A DNA stretch of 64,000 nt from Dichomitus squalens LYAD-421 SS1 (Eukaryota; Basidiomycota; Agaricomycetes; Polyporales; Polyporaceae). The notes below the pieces were generated by a model. The model did not search any database. It worked only from the letters and a program-made list of their open reading frames with translations, and had not been told where the DNA came from. The stretch is from NCBI RefSeq assembly GCF_000275845.1, contig NW_006766950.1:84534-148533 (forward strand), given 5' to 3'. The translations under genes and the position numbers were made by a program. Of the stretch, positions 35,501-48,002 are shown in pieces (position 1 is the stretch's first letter; the number at the start of each line of letters is the position of its first letter).

Positions 35501-37430
35501 TGTATGCGCCTGCCCTTCTTGTATGTGAAGACTACAGCACAGAGACGGTATACACAACCTGCTGGACAGAAGGCCGCCTGCAATCCTGGACGATACACTA
35601 TGTTACGTCGTTTCAACTCCCTTCCCAGCTCATCCATCCAGGTTCTGCCTGGCGCATGCAGCTGCTTGAGGTGATGTTTGGTTCTGTGCCTCATGACTAC
35701 ATATCTGCGCGCTGAAGCATCCTCTTCTCACTCTCGACTCTCCTTAGCATGTGTCCCAGCGAAGTAGCGTTCACAGATTTCAAATGCGCCCAACAGTAGC
35801 TGTATCATACCATGTAGTAATACAATCCTATACGATGGAATACCGTTTTTTCCACCCATATCATCCAATAGCGTGCTCGAATCTAGTAAACGAATAGACC
35901 CGATATCGCTCTACTGCAACCAATTGCTGACAGCCGCCGACGACTCTAATCGACAGCAGTCGTATTCTACTGGGTCCTTCAGACTACCTTATACCGCCGA
36001 ATACGACAGCCGTCGTATATAGTCCGGATGGTCGTAAAACTTCGGGTTGCACGACTACATACGATCGAATTCGACCGAATTCGACCCGAATCGGGCACGT
36101 TCTCACTGGGGCTTATTACTGAGTGGGGGGTTGGGCCTGGATCGCCAGTTTTGACGGGCTCCCGTTGCGACGCGCCGACTCGCGCTGGGGTGCGCATAGG
36201 AACTGGTTCTCACAATGACGTTAACATGTGCCATTCTGGACCACCGGATGACCTTTCTGGGCAGATCGTTACTACTTCGACAAAATTGGGCCCCGTCCTC
36301 GTCCCAAGAGTCCGATCCCCTCGTTGGGTACCAAGATGGACAACACCGGTCCATCTATGCACTGATCAAAACCACTTACGTGACGTCAGGAATACTCGAC
36401 TGCGGACGATCCGAGGACGCGATCTCGAAACTCACTTATTCAGCGAGCTCCCCCACTAGGGTGCGATGCTATCCGCAGTGCGGGTCTTCCTACGACCATC
36501 ATAGACGGCCAGCTTCCTATTGTTGCACGAGCTCAGCCATCTGTCTTCCATGTCTCGTGAGGTGCCTGGACGTGCCTGTGACGACCTGGGAAGCGCTCTG
36601 ACTCGGATGCACTCGCCGATGTATTCCCAAGAAAGATACTGGCAGGTGAGTGCGCGAGGGCGTACAGCGATGTTCACCTAGATCCACTGGTACATTTCAG
36701 TGTGTGAACATGACGGCATTTGCACATCTGCTGGACACCGCTCACCTGAGCTTCACTTCGATTCTCAGGCTGTATGCGCACGTCATACAGTTGGGGGCGG
36801 ATCAGGTGCGGATGGTCGTCCACTGATCTCGGACACGAGCAGTGAACGTGAAGGTATACGTACTTGAACGCGGTGATAGGAGATCAGACAGCTTCGTGTA
36901 CGCAATAGGACGGGGTTCGCCTCGCGGGTAGGCAATGAGGCATCGGGTAATGCTGCATGGCCTTTTCACCGCTTACTATCGGAAGCTCGTAAACGTAAGG
37001 GCTTCGACGCCTCCCGCGACCTTGCGTCGACACTTCGCCTTGGTCGTTCGAGTTTCAGGCTGTGTCGATTGGAGGGAAGAATCAAGGTGGTTGAGCGGGC
37101 GTTACGCAGCACTGGCGCCTAAAGGGGAAGATCCTGAGCTGCACTTTTGCGGGCGCATCCGTGCCTCATCAGTGCGCCGCTGTACGCCTTCCCGGCCGTT
37201 CCTTTGAGAGAGAGGAGTCCCATGTCGTAATGCAGCGAGCTAGTGGGATTCCAGGCCTGTATGGCTTCGAGGAGCGAGCACACATGATTCGAACGGAGGT
37301 GGGGTGTGAGGCCCGCTAAAGGATGCGAGCCACGTGGCGGTGGGAGTGGGCAGAGTCAGAGGGCGGCCAAACAACGGCCAAACAAACAGCTCTCCTGTAA
37401 CCGTTCTGCTCGCTGTTGACGACGGCGTCC
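32574..37430. other. Long intergenic region, no gene recognised
   Basis: About 4.9 kb without a convincing gene. A short degenerate tandem repeat lies at 34877-34950, and palindromic GTCGTAT/ATACGAC motifs cluster at about 35940-36060. The donor-like TG|GTAAGC at the F-box stop leaves open a further 3' exon, but none is recognisable. Confidence 0.4.
34877..34950. repeat. Short degenerate tandem repeat
   Basis: Two units of CCTTAGCTTG(T/C)C(A/G)CTCCGTA follow each other, then a decayed unit containing TCTTAGCTTAGCTTG. Confidence 0.6.
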
Positions 37431-40175
37431 ATGATGCCTGCCCCCTTCTCCGCCCCGCACGTCCCCGTGCCTCTCCCCGCTCTTTATCTCTACCCGCTGA
37501 ACGACTCGTTTGTACCGAAGCACATCTCCCTCGTCAACAGCCAACGCGTGAAGATCGGTCGCCAAACCAACGCCAAGACCGTCCCCGCAGAGCGCAATGG
37601 CTACTTCGACTCGAAGGTTCTGAGCAGGCAGCACGCAGAGGTGTGGGAGGAGAATGGGAAGGTACGGTTTTGCGTATCGTTGGGCCCCGAACGGGGGCTC
37701 GGTGACCGTGTCGCGCTGACGGCACCACCGCGTCATCAAGATCTTTATAAAGGACGTGAAAAGCTCGAACGGCACGTTCATCAATGGCGAACGGCTGAGC
37801 CCAGAAGGGCTTGAGTCCGAGCCGTACGAGCTCAAGACGGACGATATTGTTGTACGTCCAGCTTTTCGCAGGTACAGCGCGATGTTCGCCTTTGTCTGAC
37901 CAGCCGCCCGCTCCAGGAATTCGGTATCGACATCGTCGGCGAGGACAACAAAACGATCGTCCACCACAAGGTCGCGGCACGCGTCGTATGCGTCTTCACA
38001 GAGCTCGACGCGCAGGCCGCGCAACGCGCTGAGGCGCAGGCGCAACAGCAGGGCGCGCAGGGCTATATCAATGCCATGCCCAATCAACCCGGAGCGGGCA
38101 ACAGCGCGTTCAACTTTGTTGGGAATGGTCAAGGGAGTTCGAACGGCGCCCCGGGTCCGCAGAGGCGACCGACGCTGCAACAGGGCTTACAAGGGATGGG
38201 CGGTATGGGTGGGAACGTCCGCGTTCCCGGGAAGAGCGGGCTCACTTTCGACCACATTTTGAGCCGATTGCAGGGCGAGCTGCAGAAGAGCAGAGAGACG
38301 GGTGCAGAGTTACACTCGTTGAGCAATGGACTCGTGGAGATCCACGATACCCTGGGTGGGAACCTCGTACGTCCATTGTACATACTCGCATTCCGTCTTT
38401 CTGACATCAATCATGTTCCGCAGCCGTCGAATCTCCAACCATATCCGGCGACGTTGCCGCATGTGATGCCAGCGCAGGCCGCTCGTGCCCAGGAGGAGGC
38501 GGCACAGCAACAGCAGCAGCAGCAGCAACGGGCGCAATCAGAGTCGTCTACAGCTGTGGTTGAGCTCCAGGCGCAGCTCCAGGAGACTCAGCGTTCCCTT
38601 GCTGACCATGTAGATAAGGTCCGCACCCTCGAAGGCATCCTTGCTGAGCATGAGGCGATCAAGCAGGAGGTTACCTCGCTTCGGGCCGCGATGGAGGAGA
38701 GGAAGCGAGAGATGGAGCTGATCCGCGTCACCAGCGCCCGCCGCTCACACGAGCAACACGACGATGACAACGATTTCACGTCTGATGATGACGATGCGAG
38801 GAGCGTCTCGACAGTCGTACCTCACGAGCTCGAACGGGTCGACGAGGAGGATGAGGAGCAGATCGCCGCCGAGGAAGAAGAGGAGCACCGGAGACGACGA
38901 GAGGAGCTCGGCCGTCCGCGCACGCCGGAGCCGACGAGCATGGGGATGTCTGAGGACGACGACGAGCACGAGCAGAGGCGGTTCCGCAAGAGGGCGACTC
39001 CCGACCGACGTCCTCGATCTCCTTCACCACCTCCCCCCGCGCCCGCCGCCGTTCCTGATGAGCTTACCGACCGCCTCAACACCCTCGCTAAGCAGCTGGA
39101 ACTGGCGCTTGAGCTCTCGCGCACCCTCGAGGCCCAGCAAGCCAGTGCTCAGTCAACGATCTCCGTCCTTGAGGCCAAGGTTTCATCGCTTGAGAACCTC
39201 GTCCAGGTGACGCAGTCACAGGTACAGTCACAGGCAGAGGTCACAGAACAGCTTCAGGCATCCGAGGCCGCCCGGGCCGCCGCACCGCAGGATCCGTCTG
39301 TTTCCGCCGCTGCAGTCGAGGAGGCGAGGAAACAGGAGCGCGAATCGCTTACGGCGATGTTCTCTGAGTGGAAGAAGGGCGTGGAGGGGAGGTGGAGTAG
39401 CGTGCAGGAGGACTGGTCGGAGGAGCGTGAGCGGCTGCGGCGGGCGAAGGAGGAGTGGGAGAGCCGCATGCGCTCGGCGGAGGAGACCGTCTCGAATGCG
39501 GTACAGAAAGTTGATACGGGGCTCCTCTCCCTGGCGTCCTTTCAGGCCCAACACCAGCACAGTCTTACTAACGGCAGTGCGAAACCGCACACGAGTGGAG
39601 GACTCGTCACCCCTCCGAGTCCCCGGAGCCTATCCGCTGAGTCGACACGGCCACGACAGCGACGAAAACGCGTGAGCACGTCAAGAGGGCGCACTCGGTC
39701 TCGGTCTATCTCGCCTCCCATTACGGACGACATGACTGCCGTCCACGATGCGGATGGCAGCGAAGCTTCGTTCTCTGGTCCCCGGCGTCGGTCCCCCTGG
39801 TCTGTGGATGACTCGAGCGATTCGGAAGGTCACCAGCCGAGCGATCGTGAACGAGCGGATGCAGTTAGCGGTCGTGAGCAGAAGATGCCATTCCCAATCA
39901 CTCCTGAATCGTCCGTTGTGAACCAGCCGATCTCGACGAAACCAAGTGTAATAGTGGCAGCAGGTGCTGGCGCAACAACAACAGATGCACGTGCACATCA
40001 GCCACCTAAGGCGCCCGTAAGTAGCAGAGGTTACTTGAGTGGAATTGATGTGCTGACGGCGTCGTCTTCGATTTAGGTGCCATATCATCATATCTCGCAG
40101 GTGTTTGGTATCGCGGTGTTGGCGGTAGCCGCTGCAGCAGTGTTTTGGCGTGTGAAGCCAGAAGTATCGACATAG
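37431..40175 (+). CDS. FHA-domain, coiled-coil, tail-anchored protein (SLMAP/PRO45/Far10-like)
   Basis: Five exons, 37431-37661, 37741-37851, 37917-38366, 38424-40016 and 40077-40175, give 827 residues. The FHA domain (about residues 15-130) has its phosphothreonine-binding residues: KIGRQTN (R44), SRQHAEVW (S65, H68) and SSNGTFING (N87). Then come a Gly/Asn/Gln-rich linker, a Gln run from a CAG/CAA repeat, coiled coils ([37 protein letters not shown]), acidic and Ser/Arg-rich stretches. The last exon is a single C-terminal membrane span ([17 protein letters not shown]), i.e. a tail anchor. This architecture matches animal SLMAP, Sordaria PRO45/Neurospora HAM-4 and yeast Far9/Far10. These are STRIPAK subunits at the ER/nuclear envelope needed for cell fusion and fruiting in ascomycetes. 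Confidence 0.9.
38505..38530 (+). repeat. CAG/CAA microsatellite coding for a Gln run
   Basis: Consecutive CAG and CAA codons inside the FHA-protein gene encode about eight Gln. Such runs vary in length between strains. Confidence 0.8.
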
Positions 40176-43100
40176 AGATAGGATCTGTAGCAGCAAGCAA
40201 AAATGCATGCAGGTGAAGGATCTTTCGTCCACCCAATCCCGACGTGTCCCCGCGCCCCCGACCATATCTTCTGACCCCTCGATATCCCGGAATTCGTCGT
40301 CTCCTTCGCCTCCGCCCTTTGTACTCCGCATGCCTCCCTCACCTGGATAGTTAATACCTTTGTCATGATCTCTTGCCCTCTGTCGCCGTTGTCCTTTCGT
40401 GCCCACTACCGCCTGTCTGCGTGTGCATTCCGCAGCAGTCACCGACCCTCCTTCCGTCTCCCTTCCTCACTCTGTCCCGCGCTCCTCCTCCTACCTCGCA
40501 TCCGCATACATATGTACATAGGCGTCTCTCTCCTCTCATCTCTTCGTCTCGTCATCCATGTCTCCTCTACTTGCGTCGGTTGGTATTTAACGAACCCTAA
40601 TGACTACTTCTATCTTATGATCGTCCCTCCCGCATCGTGTTTGGATCTCGTACAGGCGGATGTGGAATGTCACGGCGTGGATGCCCGTAGCCAACTATGC
40701 AAATACAATCCAACGGAACCCGTGGGTCTTGAGTGTAACCGGCAGCCGACGCGCCGGCGCTGTGGAGGAGAACGTCATCGTTGGTGCTGGTATGTTCGAG
40801 GTTCACTTATGTCCGGCAACTGAACAGTATGACTATGTCTTTATGTGGCGCGACTCTAGCTGTCACACCTTGTCAAGCTTATAGGCCAGTCAATCTAGTA
40901 AGTACGCACTATTTTCATCTCGAGGGCAAGCGCAGATGACTGATGTGGTATCTTTGCAGCTTCCCTCGCTCTGCTTCACAGTGCAGCGGCAATTAGTCTT
41001 GCCCACAGAGCGCTACGCAAGATGTGTGGATGGACTTGGTCTGTGTGTTGTGTCTTCCGTTATCCAACGGTTTGTCATCAGAGCATACATCGCGGGGCTC
41101 AAGGTGTCTTCTTGCAGGACCTCGACATCTCCGGTACAGTGACCATGTGCAGCATCGTTTGTGTCACCGACATTCTGAGCTCTCGCAGGCTTTCACCTTG
41201 TCGAGCTATAAACACAGCCGAGGAACGCCCCATTGCTTAGTACATAGTAAGTTGCTTGCAAGCGCTTCTTCCAAATGATTCCGCTAAACCATTGGTAGGG
41301 GATGGATGCGTAGGTCAAACATTCGAGAGGCCGCAATGCGACAACTCTTCCATATACCGTTATAAACGGACATCGACTTGGCTACCATCCGAATTCAGAT
41401 ATGGTGGAAGACAAGGGATATTTCCCCTTCCCATCAGTGTATGAGATCTAACAGGCCGTTGCCGCTACAGGTATATGTCGTCTGTCGTCGCTGCATGTTA
41501 TGTGTCGATGAGAAACCTTAGGCTCGTAGGAGCCTATCGCGTATACTCCGTCCCTGGAGCCTCTGCGTAGCACATCCCAGATTCACAGACAGGATGTGAT
41601 GGTGACAAACAATTGTGTTTTAAGACGCTCTCAGGATCATGCTCTGCCACCGTGCTTTCGCAAAGGTTCTTAGCATGTTGATATGGGTTATCGAACATAC
41701 CCGTATGGCATCTTCCAGGTGATTGACATCAGCCGAAGGCCAGCCAATGGTAACTTCTCTGTAATGGTATCGTAGGCGGGGGAGCTGAACTGTTTCATAC
41801 TTAGGCGCTGCGCTGGGGCGATGCGGGCCACTTCCAATGGAGCGGAGCCAAGTCACTAACATCTGCTCGGGGTTCACTGTAACCTCCCGTTTTTGTCTCT
41901 CAGCATTCCCAGGGTCTCCCTGCTATCAATAACATCAAACGAATTGGAGGTGGCAACTGTGGCAGCTTATGATGTTGAAAACTTGCATGCAATCCACGTG
42001 GTATGCGCTCTTTCAATGGATGGAGTACAGTACCACAAGAGTTGACGTCAACCCTCAGCTTGCAGGTGGTAAGCACAAGTTGATGTTCTACTGTCTGTAT
42101 GTAACTAAATGTACAACAGCAATCTCAGTGTGATCGTACATCATTGCGGTACGTTCTAGGCACCGATTTACTTGGATTGGCTGCGCTCAAAACCTTCTAG
42201 CTTCTCGAAATCGTCACTACTCCCAGAAGAGGTGTGTTGTCCGCATTCTATGTCGAATGTAGTGAACTCAAACTGGCTCTAGTTTCTTTTTGTTGACGAA
42301 GAACACAATCTTCAAGGGAGTCGAGTACTTCCTTTAGATTGGTATGGCACACTCGATTACAGGTCCAATATTTGTTCGGCCTGCGCCCGGTTCCTGACAT
42401 TCTGACCTCTATCTAGGGAGTGAACCTTTCAGATACCGAGGTCACGTCTTACATCTCAGTGTGTGGGACCTTGAACATTCGAAACCTGTGACACCTGCCG
42501 TCGTGCGTGAGGCTGTCAAGGGCATTGCATTTGGGTACTCTGCAACATCATTGTAGGCTAAAATATCATAATCATCAACGCGGTACCCTTCCCAGATGCA
42601 GTTGTCTTCCAAGCTTTGTGCACCGCGTCAAAGTCCATCATTGACATGGGTGGTTTTCTATGCCGTACGGCCATTGTCTTGGTTGGGATATGGGAAACTT
42701 CACATCAGAAGGCCTGTTCGTCGTCGTCCAGATTCTTGTTCTGATCGCAAGTCTGCTGTTCATCTGTCATAGAATTTACTCCAGAGGTCTTCTCACCCCT
42801 TGCGCTATATGCGACGCGAAAAGCTCTGATAGCTTACCGATGTCAGCCTTCGATTGAGGCTGATGAAAAGTCTACTTGTACACTGCCATATCCGAGATAT
42901 CTAGCCCGCTTTCGATAGAGACTACGACGAGAGTTACGTCTCTATCGGAAAATAGCCCATGAGGGACTTGCCACATGCTTCCAGCGATCAAGTGAACTAG
43001 AATGGAACACTAGCTCTTTCGTACCAGGAAGTCAAACCTGAGTGCCCTGGACACGACGAGTCTTAGATGACTTGTACAGTGATGGAGTCGTGTATCGTTG

Positions 43101-43959
43101 TGAACGAACCAGCAACGGCGTAGGAGAGTCAACCGGGCCCAGGTCTTTCTGTCGTCCTGCTCTTGCATTCGTTTACGGTACCATTACAAGGACATAGACT
43201 TCACTTTATCTATGTGCCCGTCGAGCAGGCTATATTCCGCGACTAGCTCTATTGGCCAAAGGCCTTCTCCGCGGGTTCCAGTGTATTCAACTATCGCCAT
43301 CCTTTCCCCCTCATCGTACCGCAGACACCCTGACATCCGAGTCAGGTACGGGTGTTTCGCACTGCACCTTGGGACAGGTCGGCTGCGCTCGTAGACATAA
43401 CACCCCACACCATGTCGACATTCTCATCTCTGGAGACGGTATAGAGCCATCACGTATGTGCTGGATATGACAGGATGGGCAGCAGAGTATCATACAGGTG
43501 CCTTTGCGTTCAGTCGCAAATCTGTCTATCATGACGTGGGACTGTAGCCGTTCCGACCGTCAGAGTGCTGACGGTCTGAGCCCGACGCTGCGATACGCAC
43601 AAACTCCCGTGCCAAGGCGTGATCGACTTCCGCGAACGGTGGATCCCCAGCACAGCCCGAGGGTCCTTATCTGACTGTATTGCATGGCCGACGTCAATTT
43701 CGGCAGACACAAGTCTAAGAGCCTCGGAAGACCAAGGACAGATAAACACCATGTCTAGCTTATCTCTACCACCCCGCTGCTATTCCACAGTTTAGCCTGG
43801 TGCCCATCCGAAGCCACGGTCCAGGGACTTTCGAGAATCTGTGCCTGGGAATGCTTTGAAAGTCAGGGAAGGCTTGAAACCCGGTATACGGATAAGTGTC
43901 GGAACCGCACGTCCCGGCGACAATCCGACTCTGCGCTAACGTCGTGTCCGGTACTAGTG
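40176..43959. other. Gene-poor region, nothing recognised
   Basis: Beyond the 3' flank of the FHA gene there are only short open frames. One short frame with a hydrophobic stretch (42660-42857) and a small minus-strand frame (41620-41877) have no recognisable family. They may be decayed genes or transposon remains. Confidence 0.35.
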
Positions 43960-44186
43960 TGACCCCAGAAGCTACGGATTAAGCGCCTGACCCCAGAAGC
44001 TACTGACACGCCTCCAGTTCTCGCATTTCCCTGTCAAAAAGTGTGCACGGGTTACACGCGAGAAGATGTACTTCAAAAATATCATTGTAAAAAACAAAGA
44101 AGGAAATCGGAAGGGATTTGCTCCCGATACAAGTCAATCTCAGTAGGGTTTCAAGGGTTTACTGACCTTGGTGAGCTGCCACAAAA

Positions 44187-44458
44187 AGATCTGCAGCGCC
44201 GATCTTTCTGTAACTTCGCAAAGTGTTCTGAACATTCTCAATAAACTTTCTTGTTCAGTCTCCGAAGGGTTCCGGGTTGCAGTATTCGAAAGATAGGAAG
44301 AGGTCTCTCGAGCGTGACATTCAGCCACTGACCGAGATAAAGCTGACTTTCAATCTGAGCGCTTCGACAATGTTGCCCCGGCCAACTTCGCTATCAAACG
44401 ACTGATAACAGCGGTGTTTGAATCGGCAGTCTTCGGCATTGTGACCATCCATGACAAT
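44187..44458 (+). repeat. 272-bp exact direct duplicate, copy 1 (left side of gap)
   Basis: Identical to 44897-45168. It ends exactly where the N run begins. Confidence 0.9.
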
Positions 44459-44896
44459 NNNNNNNNNNNNNNNNNNNNNNNNNNNNNNNNNNNNNNNNNN
44501 NNNNNNNNNNNNNNNNNNNNNNNNNNNNNNNNNNNNNNNNNNNNNNNNNNNNNNNNNNNNNNNNNNNNNNNNNNNNNNNNNNNNNNNNNNNNNNNNNNNN
44601 NNNNNNNNNNNNNNNNNNNNNNNNNNNNNNNNNNNNNNNNNNNNNNNNNNNNNNNNNNNNNNNNNNNNNNNNNNNNNNNNNNNNNNNNNNNNNNNNNNNN
44701 NNNNNNNNNNNNNNNNNNNNNNNNNNNNNNNNNNNNNNNNNNNNNNNNNNNNNNNNNNNNNNNNNNNNNNNNNNNNNNNNNNNNNNNNNNNNNNNNNNNN
44801 NNNNNNNNNNNNNNNNNNNNNNNNNNNNNNNNNNNNNNNNNNNNNNNNNNNNNNNNNNNNNNNNNNNNNNNNNNNNNNNNNNNNNNNNNNNNNNNN
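44459..44896. other. Assembly gap (438 N), probably artefactual
   Basis: The N run is flanked on both sides by the same 272 bp, each copy abutting the gap. Unmerged overlapping contig ends would look like this. Confidence 0.9.
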
Positions 44897-45168
44897 AGAT
44901 CTGCAGCGCCGATCTTTCTGTAACTTCGCAAAGTGTTCTGAACATTCTCAATAAACTTTCTTGTTCAGTCTCCGAAGGGTTCCGGGTTGCAGTATTCGAA
45001 AGATAGGAAGAGGTCTCTCGAGCGTGACATTCAGCCACTGACCGAGATAAAGCTGACTTTCAATCTGAGCGCTTCGACAATGTTGCCCCGGCCAACTTCG
45101 CTATCAAACGACTGATAACAGCGGTGTTTGAATCGGCAGTCTTCGGCATTGTGACCATCCATGACAAT
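44897..45168 (+). repeat. 272-bp exact direct duplicate, copy 2 (right side of gap)
   Basis: Identical to 44187-44458. It begins with the first base after the N run. Confidence 0.9.
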
Positions 45169-45368
45169 CTATGGGCGCTTTTCCGTAGCTTCTGGGGTCA
45201 GACGTGTAATTCCGCGATGCTCAATGCAAACCTCCACCGATTTTCTTCATATTTCACCCATATGTACTGTCCAGGATGCAAGTGAAGTGTGCGAAGTCTG
45301 AAATGTATTGGAGAGGAAGGGAGGGAGATATCCATGAAATACGTTATGGGTCGTAGCTTCTGGGGTCA

Positions 45369-48002
45369 TGCTAGTATGCGTATGCGAGTTTGAGTCGCGT
45401 GCCTTCTTCCCCACCGCATGCGGTATAGCTCTGCCCCTTATCCCCCTGCTCCTGAACCTTCCTAACCGCAACAGGCTCTGTCCCGTCCACCAGTGGGAGC
45501 CCTCTCTTGTGAGCACATGCACACGGACCTTTGTGGCCTCCCTGCTTTCCCTGCGTCCCCACAACGCCAATCATGCGCCGACCACAGAACGCTACAAAGC
45601 TAGAACCTTTCATCATATTCTCTAAAATGAGCGGCATTCGTACTTCTTGCGATCAGCCAACCAGGACGCAAGCCTGTCACCAAATGCATGCCGAAGTCTG
45701 ATGCGACTCGAGAGGAAGCTTCCCTTCCCCGCGTCCGCACAGGTTTGGGAAGGAAGCGCGGGCTTATCAGTGTGCATAGTGCCCCCGGGCGTTCCCACCG
45801 CTAGCAATTGATCGGCCTCGCCCTTCTGCTGTCGGCCACGGTGATAGCAAGTCAGGAAGGTCCTTCTGCTGCGAACACGTCTTCGTTTACACGTTACCTA
45901 CCAGAAGCCGGGCTTCGGCCCCAGATAAGTGGGGAACACACACACGACACCAGGGTGCGTTACATATACGAGGGGGCTGGGCACCGTTCGCGCGAACGCG
46001 CCTCCCGTCCCCCCAGCGTCGATATTGAGATTCCGAGCCTCTGCGCAGGCTATGATAGGTAAGTACAAGATGGTGGTAGTGTTCGCATATGGATACATTC
46101 GTATTCGCGTCCGAGAGTAGTGAGTTCGTCAGTTCCTTCGCTTCTGCTTTTCTGTTCTTTCGTACAGTTCGTTTCGTGTTTTTTTTGGCTCCCCCGTCTG
46201 ACCTCGAGTCCTCCGGTTGCACGTCTGTGTTTCGAGTGGTCAAGGCACGAACACCTGCGAAGGCCGGGGTCCATGTCATGACCGGTCGCCGGTCTCCGCC
46301 GCGCGCCCATCTGTCCGCCGCCGCCTTCTCTGTCCTAGCGTCAATCGCCTTCTCTGCCCTGTGTCAATCCGCCGCCGCCTGGTTCCGTGTGTCCAGGGCA
46401 AGTGCACAGGTACATCTGGTCGGCGGATGCGAGCAGCACCGAGACATACGGTTCGCCGTTGCGCGAATTGCCCCGGCGTGATCGGCGTCGAGTGGAGAAG
46501 CATCTCGAGTACGGGATCCGCAGGCGTCGCCGTACGTCAGTCTGCAGATGGCACGGCGGGGAGCTCGGTGAGCTTGAGCTTGTCGGGGTAGCCTCGACGT
46601 CCGAGCACGACCGTAACGGTATGTGGGCCTGCGGAAGAGATACACACGAGGTCAGCGTACGTGTCACGGAGTAGGAGAAGCCAAACGTAAAGCGCGAATT
46701 GCAGATAAGAATTGGTCGAAGCAGAAACAAAGCGGGCAGAGAAGATGGAGAAGAGAGTTTGGCAGCCGGCCCCTCCCTTCAAAAGTCCAAGAGGAACCGT
46801 CTGCCACATCTCCTGCTCGTCGAGGCAGGCCAGATCATGCCCAAAGGGGACTCCGGGAGTGAGGTCGACGTGGCAGGTGATACCCGTTCCCGGAAAGACT
46901 CGCATCTCCCTGTCCCTCGCACTCGACCGCGCGGCAGAAGCCGGTGTTGGGAGACAGGAAGCGGGGATGGCGAGGGACCGGGGCAGCTGACAAGGAGAGA
47001 GGCGGTACAAGGACCCGCACGCGTTTGGTCGACCGGGCGAAGAAGTTGACCAAGACGCCGTGCATGAAGCGCGCAGGGTCCGAGAGGGGACTGCACGCAG
47101 TGGCGCGGTGCGTGTCGAGAGCCCCAACTTCTAGGTTTGAGACGTGGCTGCTGCTATAGGCTGAGAAAAGGGAAGGCGAAACGAGTGTGGAAGGGGCGAG
47201 CACGGTACGGCGATAGCACAGTAATCCGGGTATCCTAGTGTGGGCACAGGACAGGAGGGTGGGACGTCGTGTGGGGAAGGTGGACTGAGAGTTCGACGAA
47301 TGGACGTCTGTCCAGAGTGCTGTATCGTACTGTATCATGTCTGTGTGGGGCGTGTCACGTCACATGGGGCAACTCTAGTGCGGTATGTCTAGATGAAGGG
47401 ATGTGCTTGGCTTTCCAGAAGGACCGACCGAGCCCTCCACGAACACTGCTGCCCCGCCTCAGACGGGCTGTGAGCCCAACGAGGTCGAGCACAACGGAGC
47501 GCACGCGAAGAAGCCCGAGCCGATTCCTCCGGTCGACCGGGGAAGTGAGGCAGCGAGTGTAAATCTAGAGGGGATCCGATAAGGAGCGAAGGAGACGTCA
47601 ATCCGTCCTCGTGCGATGGTAGTACACGACAGGTGCCCGAGGGAACAGTTTACATGATTGACACACGACGACAAGTCGCCTGTGCGTGGGCGTGGGCGTG
47701 GGCGCCCTCTATCAAAGCAGTAGATGGGAGATGATGGATGATACCGAGGGAACGGATGGGATGTGAGAGAGCATAACTGTGGAGCGCAGATAGACGTGGG
47801 GAATAGCACAATGGGGTAGCAACAGTCCGAAAATCAGAGCAATACAACAATCCAGACCCGAAAGGCGGGACCGGAAACCAGATTCATCAGCATAGATGGG
47901 GGTAGAGATGGAGACGGAGGGAAGATGGCGCTCGCGTGTAGGAACGAGCTGACGACGGCAAATAAAGAACAGATAAAAAGAGAAATAGAAGGGGGGTCAG
48001 GG
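45369..48002. other. Intergenic region, no gene recognised
   Basis: GC-rich at 46.2-47.6 kb with many shadow frames. No domain, signal peptide or consistent splicing was found. Confidence 0.35.

Larger units (their letters stand above)
43960..45368. mobile_element. Probable DNA transposon cluster bounded by TGACCCCAGAAGCTAC ends
   Basis: The 16-mer TGACCCCAGAAGCTAC occurs at 43960-43975 and 43988-44003, and in inverse orientation at 45185-45200 and 45353-45368. The outer left copy continues CGGATTAAGCGCC and the inner right copy, read inwards, continues CGGAAAAGCGCC, so this pair forms inverted ends of at least 27 bp. The interior carries open stretches on both strands without a recognisable transposase, and a gap. 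Two left and two right copies suggest nested insertions or a tandem end duplication. Confidence 0.6.

Noticed and set aside
44187..45168. 272-bp direct repeats read as LTRs or target-site duplications of an inserted element
   Set aside because: They are exactly flush with an N run and completely identical, which is better explained by overlapping contig ends. No LTR ends (TG...CA), primer-binding site or pol gene was seen.
46276..47127. Several 90-196 codon frames on both strands
   Set aside because: Mutually overlapping, low-complexity, without splice signals or family motifs; they look like GC-rich shadow frames.
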